Assembly (NCBI RefSeq): GCF_900102185.1
Contig: NZ_LT629690.1
Location: forward strand, 310,001 to 374,000
Source: Terriglobus roseus
GTDB lineage: Bacteria; Acidobacteriota; Terriglobia; Terriglobales; Acidobacteriaceae
Reading direction: 5' to 3'
DNA: 64,000 nt
Shown: positions 58,306 through 64,000 of the stretch, piece by piece
Position numbering within the stretch: the first letter of the stretch is position 1
How the letters are laid out: the number at the start of each line of letters is the position of its first letter
The notes under the pieces: generated by a model
The model's database searches: none
Seen by the model: only the letters and a program-made list of their open reading frames with translations
What the model was told of the DNA's origin: nothing
Program-made: the position numbers and the translations under genes

Positions 58306-58785
58306 TTATATTCCCGTGGATGGCTTGCGAATTCTCGATCCCAGCAGCTCTTCCAGCTCTGCCTTGAATTCGCGCACGTCCTTAAAGTCACGATAGACGC
58401 TGGCGAAACGGATATACGCGACCGTATCAATCTCTTTCAGTCGCGTCATGATCAGTTCGCCGACCTCTACGGTCGTGCGTTCGCGCTCCGGCGAATCCAC
58501 CACGTAGGCTTCAGTCTCATCCACGATCTTGCCCAGCTTGCCTGTTGGGACGGGACGCTTCTGGCATGCGTGCAGCAAGCCATTCAGGACCTTCTGCCGA
58601 TCAAACTTCTCGCGGCGTCCGTCCTTCTTCACGACCATGTAGGGAATTTCATCGATGCGTTCGTATGTGGTGAAGCGCTTATTGCACTTCTCGCACTCGC
58701 GGCGGCGACGGATGCTATCCGCCTCCTTGCTCTCGCGTGAATCAACGACTTTATCCTGAGCCCAGCCGCAAAACGGACACTTCAT
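58306..58785 (-). CDS. nrdR: Ribonucleotide reductase transcriptional repressor NrdR
   Basis: A 159-residue repressor of nrd genes. The N-terminal zinc ribbon uses C3, C6, C31 and C34 (MKCPFCGW and ECEKCNKRF), followed by the ATP-cone domain (VVKKDGRREKFDRQKVLNGL, TVEVGELIMTRLKEID, YIRFASVYRDFKDV), which senses dATP/ATP. A TAGAAT box lies nine bases before the ATG, giving a very short leader. No nrd genes or NrdR boxes were seen in the window. Confidence 0.96.
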   Translation of the reverse strand: MKCPFCGWAQDKVVDSRESKEADSIRRRRECEKCNKRFTTYERIDEIPYMVVKKDGRREKFDRQKVLNGLLHACQKRPVPTGKLGKIVDETEAYVVDSPERERTTVEVGELIMTRLKEIDTVAYIRFASVYRDFKDVREFKAELEELLGSRIRKPSTGI

Positions 58786-58813
58786 GCAAGGCCAATTCTA
58801 TCAAGCATTCCCA

Positions 58814-59845
58814 TCATGACTTCTGTGCGCTTTCGCGGGCCACCGTGCGCAGGTTTACGCTTTCCACGCGGGCGTAGATCAATCCGGGCAGGATCACGTT
58901 GATTGTGGTCACAAAGTACATGATGATGGCCGCACTTGCCGCTAGCTCTGCAGGAACGCCAAACAAACGAGTCAGCGCGCCGAAGGTGAGTGCCTGCGCT
59001 CCACCGCCGACTCCCGGCAACGTAACAATGCCGCCCACCACGCTGAAGCCCATTAACAGCAAGCAATGCGCAATGGTCAGGTTGTGCACCGGCGCTGGAA
59101 ACGCCTTCATGGTGAGCACGTAGGCCACCGCAACGGCTCCCCACAAAGCAAAACTGCACACGATAATGCCGATGAAGTCACTGGTGCTGCCCACGACGTT
59201 CAAACCGTTGCGGAATTCCAGTACTTTGGCTTCCGCACTTTGTCCCGTTGGTTTGGAGAGAATGCCCACAATATGACGGATCAGGCGCGCCATGAACTCG
59301 CCAGCCACGCGAATTGCGACAACGAACGCGACCAGTACAGCAATCATGGCGGCGATGACCCATCCCAGCTTGTGAAACAGCTCATGGTAGGGCAGAGCGT
59401 TCAGTTGCGGACTGACGATGAGATTTCCGGCGAAGAGAATGCCGAAGGCAGCGAGATCGAAGATGCGCTCCACCGCTACGACCGCAATCTGCGATGAGAA
59501 CGACAAGCCAGTGCGTCGGCTGACGAGGTAAGGGCGAATCAGTTCACCCACGCGCCCGAAGATGGCGAGACCCGTAAAACCGATGAACTGAGCGCCGAGC
59601 AGCGTCCACCAAGGCTTCCGTTGTTCAGGCGGCAGAGACGGCTTTAGAAAAATGGTCCATCGCACAGCGCGCGCCACGGAGTTGCTGTAGACCATCAGTG
59701 TTGCCATCAAAAACAGTGGCAGGTTCACCTGGCGGCAGGCCAGCCAGAACGCATGCCAATCAAACTGCGATTGGTGAATTTTCCAAAGAAGAAATGCTGC
59801 AAGGAGGACGACGATCGTCCAGATAGCGATGCGGCGTTTGTTCAT
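58814..59845 (-). CDS. Lysylphosphatidylglycerol-synthase-TM / UPF0104 family membrane protein
   Basis: A 343-residue protein with about eight membrane helices and the family pattern: YSNSVARAVRWTIFLKPSLPPEQRKPWW, FTGLAIFGRVGELIRPYLV, VAVERIFDLAAFGIL, and the C-terminal GGIVTLPGVGGGAQALTFGALTRLFGVPAE. Members are predicted to flip or transport lipids or precursors; the charged synthase domain of MprF is absent. It lies between nrdR and the lytic transglycosylase, three bases from the latter, so a cell-envelope role is plausible. Confidence 0.88.
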   Translation of the reverse strand: MNKRRIAIWTIVVLLAAFLLWKIHQSQFDWHAFWLACRQVNLPLFLMATLMVYSNSVARAVRWTIFLKPSLPPEQRKPWWTLLGAQFIGFTGLAIFGRVGELIRPYLVSRRTGLSFSSQIAVVAVERIFDLAAFGILFAGNLIVSPQLNALPYHELFHKLGWVIAAMIAVLVAFVVAIRVAGEFMARLIRHIVGILSKPTGQSAEAKVLEFRNGLNVVGSTSDFIGIIVCSFALWGAVAVAYVLTMKAFPAPVHNLTIAHCLLLMGFSVVGGIVTLPGVGGGAQALTFGALTRLFGVPAELAASAAIIMYFVTTINVILPGLIYARVESVNLRTVARESAQKS

Positions 59846-59848
59846 GCT

Positions 59849-60529
59849 TTAGCGAACCACCGTGGCGGAAACTGCGCGTGCCTGTTCCGCAACACGGCGA
59901 TTAAATTCCCGGATCACGCGCGCCACATACGCCCGCGTTTCACGGTAAGGCGGGATGCCATGATAACGATCCACCGCGCCCGGGCCTGCGTTGTAAGCAG
60001 CCAGCGCCAGTGCAAGGTTGTCGTGGTATCGAGTCAATAGCTGATCCAGATAGGCGCTGCCACCGTTGACGTTCGATGCGGGGTCAAAGCTGTCCTTCAC
60101 GTTCAGTTGGTTCGCCGTTCCCGGCATCAACTGCATCAGACCGCGTGCTCCCGTGCGTGATACAGCCTTGGTGTTGCCACCGCTCTCGGCCTGAACGACG
60201 GACGCCAGCAGAGCCACGTTCACGTTGTGGCGAGCGCCGGAGTCGGCAAGGATGATGGCGGTCCCGGCGGGCTCGTGGGCCTCGGCCTTTACAGGCGCAG
60301 GGACATCTGGTGCCGCCTCTACTGAGGTGATGGAGGACGCCGCAACATCCATGAAATTGTCCGCGCGAAGATACAGCCGGGTGATGTCTGTGGAGAGGGC
60401 CTCATGGCGTTCGCAGGTGATGCTGAACCCATTGCGCAGCGTTACCACCTCCGCGGCGTGGGCGGCAGCCACACACATACCCGGTAGCAAAAGAAGCGCT
60501 GCAATCCTTCTGACGGAGAGGGAGGCCAT
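59849..60529 (-). CDS. Secreted lytic transglycosylase (SLT, family 1-like)
   Basis: A 226-residue exported enzyme (signal RRIAALLLLPGMCVAAAHA). After an N-terminal region of about 90 residues comes the SLT lysozyme-like domain: VVQAESGGNTKAVSRTGARGLMQLMPGTA with catalytic E115, then SYLDQLL-type helices and NLALALAAYNAGPGAVDRY. It cleaves peptidoglycan glycan strands forming anhydro-muropeptides. The start at 60529 begins the signal peptide, and a TACTCT box ends seven bases before it. It is followed within three bases by the flippase-like gene. Confidence 0.93.
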   Translation of the reverse strand: MASLSVRRIAALLLLPGMCVAAAHAAEVVTLRNGFSITCERHEALSTDITRLYLRADNFMDVAASSITSVEAAPDVPAPVKAEAHEPAGTAIILADSGARHNVNVALLASVVQAESGGNTKAVSRTGARGLMQLMPGTANQLNVKDSFDPASNVNGGSAYLDQLLTRYHDNLALALAAYNAGPGAVDRYHGIPPYRETRAYVARVIREFNRRVAEQARAVSATVVR

Positions 60530-60566
60530 CCCCACCAGAGTAGCATCCGGGGTTCTGCCGATTGGG

Positions 60567-61463
60567 TCAGCGGGCGGCATGATCAGCCGCAAAGCAATGG
60601 GCGATGGCCTCGGCCACGCCATCTTCGTGATGGTGCCGCGTGACCGTCCAATTACGCTCTTCCGCCAGCAGCCGCAGATCATCGGGTGCATTGCCCATCA
60701 ACATCGGCCATTGCGCCTGCTCCAGCATGGTCAGGTCGTTCCAGTTGTCGCCAATGGCCATCAGGTCGCTCGCCGTAAGTCCTTCTTCGCGCAGCAGATG
60801 TGCCAATCCCGCACCCTTCGAGCAGCCCTGAGGCAGGATGTCCAGAATGCAGAGATCACGCAGCGGATAGACCGTCCGCGTTAGCGACAGACGGCCTTCG
60901 TGCGCAGCATCCAGATGCCGGAAAGCCATTTCCATGCGTTCCATGCCACCGCACAGCATGGCCTGAATCGCAGGGAACTGAGCTGTACGAAAGGCAGATT
61001 CAATGGGCGTAAAACGACGGATGTCTGCTGCGTTGGCCACCATCCATTTCTCAATGCTGGCGTGCAGATCGTCGACTTCCTCCAGCACCAGTGCGCCACC
61101 AGCTTCGTTGCCATGCGGGTCCATGGTGTCAAAGGTGAAGACGAGGCAGTTGCGATAATCCGTGACTGTTTCGCAGAGCCACAGTGCCGTTTCTGCTGGC
61201 ATTTCCTCGCGAAAGAGCAGACGACCATCCATGGTGCGGGCCACGGCTCCGTTCGAACTGAGCACGATGTCGTGGGGCTGGAAGTTGCCAGTCTGCAGCA
61301 CCTTCATGGCGTAGCTATGGCGGCGTCCCGTGGCGATCACGATACGCGCACCGGCGCGGCGTGCACGATCTAGCGCGAGCTGATTGCCTGGCGACACCGT
61401 GCCGCCGGGATGAACCAGCGTGCCATCCATGTCGATGGCAATCATCTTCGGTGTATCGCTCAC
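60567..61463 (-). CDS. Cof-type HAD-superfamily phosphatase
   Basis: A 298-residue HAD-like hydrolase: IAIDMDGTLV contains the nucleophile Asp and the second Asp of motif I, IATGRRHSYAM is motif II, a C2-type cap lies at about 90-190, and IGDNWNDLTMLEQA is motif IV with the Asp pair. Substrates are usually sugar phosphates or similar. The GTG at 61463 overlaps the stop of the EamA gene (GTGA) and has GGAG five bases upstream; the ATG at 61445 is an alternative. It belongs to the EamA-HAD pair. Confidence 0.9.
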   Translation of the reverse strand: MSDTPKMIAIDMDGTLVHPGGTVSPGNQLALDRARRAGARIVIATGRRHSYAMKVLQTGNFQPHDIVLSSNGAVARTMDGRLLFREEMPAETALWLCETVTDYRNCLVFTFDTMDPHGNEAGGALVLEEVDDLHASIEKWMVANAADIRRFTPIESAFRTAQFPAIQAMLCGGMERMEMAFRHLDAAHEGRLSLTRTVYPLRDLCILDILPQGCSKGAGLAHLLREEGLTASDLMAIGDNWNDLTMLEQAQWPMLMGNAPDDLRLLAEERNWTVTRHHHEDGVAEAIAHCFAADHAAR

Positions 61464-62377
61464 ACAGACTCCATCTGGATGGCTTCGCTGGCGACTTCTC
61501 CACGTGTCGAAAGCACCACAGCCGCGCCCACAATCAGCGATCCACCGAGCCATGCAATCAGACCCAGATGTTCATGCAGCAGGCACACTCCCAGCACCGA
61601 TCCAATGACCGGCTCTAGGTTAATAAAGATGCCGCCCTGCGATGCGGGTACCTGCGTCATACCCCAATTCCACAGCAGGTTGGTTGCAGCGGTGCAAAGA
61701 ACACCACTGGCTGCAAGTGCCAACCACGCTTTCATGGAGACTCCATGTACTGGCGGTATCCCATACTGCAGTGGCACCCAGATGAGCAGCATGATCGTCC
61801 CCAACACCAGGCTGCGCGCGCTGACCTCTAGCGCGCTATGGCGAAGAAGAAGCTTCTTGTTGCCCAGCAGCCACACCAGTGCAATCACCACAGAGAGAAC
61901 AATCAGCGAATCGCCCAGCAGTGAGGATGTTCCGCTTGCGTCGTGACCGCCCAACGCGATCATGCAAGCGCCCGTGGTCGAGGCGATCAGGGCAGTCCAT
62001 CCCACGGCATCCAGCCGCTCTTTCAGGAAGATGGCTGCGGCTGCGGCCAGAATGACGGGCAGCGTGCCGATCATGAGCGCGGCATGCGAAAGAGAAGTGA
62101 TCGAAAGTCCCTTAAACTGCACCAGAAATTGCAGCGGCACTCCGAAAAATGCGGCGATGAGCAGCAGCCGCCATTCGGATGCGGTCCATCGTTCGCCACG
62201 GCCTTTTACCAGCGGCAGGATGGGAAGTGCTGCAAAGAGAAAGCGATACAGCACCATGTGGCCCACGCTGACCTCGCGCAGGGCGATCTTGCCAAAGAAG
62301 AATCCTGTGCCCCAGAGCGCCCCCGCCGAGGCGCAAGCCAGAAATCCAAGCGGACGGGAAGTGGTAGAGGAGGGCAT
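61460..62377 (-). CDS. EamA/DMT-family transporter
   Basis: A 305-residue protein with ten predicted membrane helices in two EamA repeats. Motifs: GALWGTGFFFGKIALREVS in the first, ALMIGTLPVILAAAAAIFLKERLDAVGW at the end of the first repeat, and VPASQGGIFINLEPVIGSVLG with LLHEHLGLIAWLGGSLI in the second. It is an exporter of amino acids or metabolites with unknown substrate. The start at 62377 was chosen as the first plausible Met before the first helix. It overlaps the downstream HAD gene by four bases and is divergent from the unknown secreted protein gene. Confidence 0.92.
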   Translation of the reverse strand: MPSSTTSRPLGFLACASAGALWGTGFFFGKIALREVSVGHMVLYRFLFAALPILPLVKGRGERWTASEWRLLLIAAFFGVPLQFLVQFKGLSITSLSHAALMIGTLPVILAAAAAIFLKERLDAVGWTALIASTTGACMIALGGHDASGTSSLLGDSLIVLSVVIALVWLLGNKKLLLRHSALEVSARSLVLGTIMLLIWVPLQYGIPPVHGVSMKAWLALAASGVLCTAATNLLWNWGMTQVPASQGGIFINLEPVIGSVLGVCLLHEHLGLIAWLGGSLIVGAAVVLSTRGEVASEAIQMESV

Positions 62378-62468
62378 CTTTCCACTGTCGCACAGGATGG
62401 CGCGAAGCATGATGAGCAGGTTGTTGAAGGCTCGCGTTACCATAGGATTCTCAACCCGGACCACTGCA

Positions 62469-63812
62469 ATGCCTGCCTCGTTCCGCCACCGCTTGTTTGT
62501 GCTCGCGCTGTTGTTGCCGAGTCATGCCTTTGCAGCTGCAGTAAATGATGATCCTGCAACGAAACCCGCCGTTCCTGCGATTCAACTGCCCCTGGAGCCA
62601 TTCGGCTATCGGCCGATGACCTCTGGGATGGGCCTCCGTGCCGGGTACACCAGCGCCACGGTGCACTTCATTGATGCTGACCATCTTCTACTGACCTACA
62701 CCGCGAAGAAGCTGATAAAGCGCATGCCAGATCAGCGCGAGACAGACGACGACCACTTTGTACGCGCGTTGGTCATCAGCCTGCCCGATGGCAAAGTACA
62801 GCGCGAGGCAGAGTGGCGGATGCATGATCGCTCTCCCTATCTGTGGGCGCTTGGGAGCGGTCGCTTCCTATTGCGCATCCGCAACAATCTCTACTCGCTC
62901 GATCCCATGGGCAGCTACGACCCATTGCATTTGGGCCAGCGGCTACTGATTGAAAACGAAGACGATCTTGAGGCTCTGCAATTCAGCCCGCAGCACGACC
63001 TGATGCTGCTTGAGACCACGCCCGCACGCAAAATTGGTGATGATCCAACAGATCAAAAGGAACGTCCCGTTTCTGTCTTCTTCTATGGTGTGGCCTTGCA
63101 GCCGGACGGTTCTGTTCGCCTAAGCAACCGGGGCCATGCTGAGTCCAAGAGTGCTTTCACGCTCTCCTTCACCTCGATGGGAGTTCTGGAGACGGTACAC
63201 GAGGATCGCACCCACTGGGGTTTCGACTTTCACGGTTACAACGGCGCCAAGATGGAATTGGGAGGCTTCACCTCCACCTGTCGCCCCATCAGTATGTTCA
63301 TCTCCGACGCAGAGTTTTTCGCCTTTGGCTGCCGCGGCGGTGAAGAACACAAACTGATGGGTGGGTTCAACCTGCTGGCCGAAGCGAAGTGGGTCTTCAC
63401 GACGGACGATGAGCCGTTGTGGCTCGCCGTAGATAACTCCCCGGCAACGGGGCGATTCGCTGTGCGGAACACGCTCACGTCAGTCAGTACCCAGGGCACC
63501 GGATTAGCTGACTCAACCGACGTGCGGGCGGAAGAGATTCGCGTCTATGGCAATCGCGAAGGTGACGAGCTGTTGCGGGTCAACGCGACACCTGTGCAAC
63601 GCCCAGCAGGCAATTTCGCGTTATCGCCAGACGGTATGCGGCTGGCTGTCTTCCAGGGAACGCAGCTTTCCATCTTTAACCTGCCGGAACTCAAGCCTGC
63701 AGAACGTTCTCTGCACAACAAGGAACAGGGAGCGCTGGCGCCGTTGCGGCCGGCTGCAACCCTCGGCGTCATCTCCACACTTGCTGGTAGCAGTGACAAC
63801 CGAACGCCGTAA
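62469..63812 (+). CDS. Conserved hypothetical secreted protein, beta-propeller-like
   Basis: A 447-residue exported protein (signal RHRLFVLALLLPSHAFAAA). The mature part is beta-rich with repeats reminiscent of a propeller: ATVHFIDADHLLLTYTAK, YLWALGSGRFLLRIRNNLYSL, LEALQFSPQHDLMLLETTPA and FALSPDGMRLAVFQGTQLSIF. No catalytic motif is evident. Similar proteins seem common in Acidobacteriota, but function is unknown. The start at 62469 begins the signal peptide; an upstream extension would overlap the divergent EamA gene. It converges on mreD, six bases apart. Confidence 0.75.
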   Translation: MPASFRHRLFVLALLLPSHAFAAAVNDDPATKPAVPAIQLPLEPFGYRPMTSGMGLRAGYTSATVHFIDADHLLLTYTAKKLIKRMPDQRETDDDHFVRALVISLPDGKVQREAEWRMHDRSPYLWALGSGRFLLRIRNNLYSLDPMGSYDPLHLGQRLLIENEDDLEALQFSPQHDLMLLETTPARKIGDDPTDQKERPVSVFFYGVALQPDGSVRLSNRGHAESKSAFTLSFTSMGVLETVHEDRTHWGFDFHGYNGAKMELGGFTSTCRPISMFISDAEFFAFGCRGGEEHKLMGGFNLLAEAKWVFTTDDEPLWLAVDNSPATGRFAVRNTLTSVSTQGTGLADSTDVRAEEIRVYGNREGDELLRVNATPVQRPAGNFALSPDGMRLAVFQGTQLSIFNLPELKPAERSLHNKEQGALAPLRPAATLGVISTLAGSSDNRTP

Positions 63813-63818
63813 TCGCTT

Positions 63819-64000
63819 TTACAGCACAGTGTCCATGCGTGTGCGGTCCAGCAGCAGGAAGATCGGTATCGCGACGGCAGAATTGATTGCTGCGCGGATC
63901 AGTTCATGTATCCAGCGTGGATGCGCCTCTGCTTGTCCCAGCAGGATGCTTTGAATCAAGTACAGCAGCGCTGATTGCAGCAGGCAGAAGACGAAGTTCA
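63819..64000 (-). CDS. mreD: Rod shape-determining protein MreD, C-terminal fragment (5' end outside window)
   Basis: The minus strand at the right edge encodes about 60 residues ending at the TAA at 63819-63821, with no stop to the window edge. The peptide is hydrophobic, starting NFVFCLLQSALLYLIQS, then LGQAEAHPRWIHELIRAA and INSAVAIPIFLLLDRTRM, ending in DTVL. The RAAINSAVAIPIFLLLDR pattern resembles the C-terminal helix of MreD, which works with MreB and MreC in cell elongation. Only the C-terminus is visible, so the call is moderate. The rest of the mre operon would lie beyond the window. Confidence 0.55.
   Translation of the reverse strand, partial: NFVFCLLQSALLYLIQSILLGQAEAHPRWIHELIRAAINSAVAIPIFLLLDRTRMDTVL

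Noticed and set aside
1-64000. CRISPR array, insertion sequence, integrase or prophage
   Set aside because: No regularly spaced repeats, transposase, recombinase or phage structural proteins were found; gene content is uniform and chromosomal.

Overview
The window looks like a chromosomal segment of an Acidobacteriota bacterium of class Terriglobia (Terriglobus, Granulicella or Edaphobacter relatives). This is inferred from protein character: two TIGR03435/DUF3738 secreted proteins, a BlaI/M56/TonB operon, a very long RNase E/G, and many secreted carbohydrate enzymes. GC is moderately high by eye. I see no phage, insertion sequence, CRISPR array, rRNA or tRNA. Genes are dense on both strands and mostly intact; the two edge genes are cut (a UvrC-like C-terminus at the left, the MreD C-terminus at the right).

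Layout. 0-3.2 kb: UvrC-like end, an ArsR/SRPBCC pair, rifampin ADP-ribosyltransferase (arr) and two small unknown proteins. 3.2-17.4 kb: glycan-degrading enzymes (GH127, GH92, aldose dehydrogenase, GH106-like) around RNase E/G, then an orphan IlvM-like ACT protein with a candidate attenuator. 17.4-24.9 kb: housekeeping genes rsmI, rsmD, thiL, a degenerate S2P/CBS membrane protein, an M23 peptidase and a ferritin-like protein. 25.1-30.3 kb: a carbonic anhydrase/bestrophin pair, then a BlaI-M56(TonB)-lipoprotein operon with palindromic operators. 30.3-37.5 kb: CE15 esterase, orphan ABC ATPase, sodium:solute symporter, MCE protein with five 34-residue repeats, acpS, S4 protein. 37.6-48.7 kb: uppP, PLP dehydratase, queH, a pseudokinase-SPOR protein, sulfatase and cupin, RNase J, a GT87-like transferase. 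48.9-57.7 kb: the lysine/diaminopimelate block (asd, lysC, dapB, dapA, dapD), interleaved with an M29 aminopeptidase and two TMEM175-type channels. 57.7-64 kb: nrdR, a flippase-like protein, lytic transglycosylase, HAD phosphatase, EamA transporter, an unknown secreted protein and mreD.

The genes point to a soil heterotroph that degrades plant or fungal polysaccharides and makes its own diaminopimelate and peptidoglycan precursors. The most unusual signals are: (1) the attenuator-like leader before the ACT gene; (2) a 15-bp RNA hairpin burying the cupin start codon; (3) RNase E/G whose S1 domain is split by about 655 disordered RG-rich and acidic residues and which lacks the CPxC zinc link; (4) -10-like hexamers only 6-8 nt before several start codons, suggesting frequent leaderless mRNAs; (5) degenerate catalytic motifs in an S2P homologue and a kinase homologue; (6) the carbonic anhydrase-bestrophin coupling. 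Family calls rest on motif recognition by eye; no database search was run.
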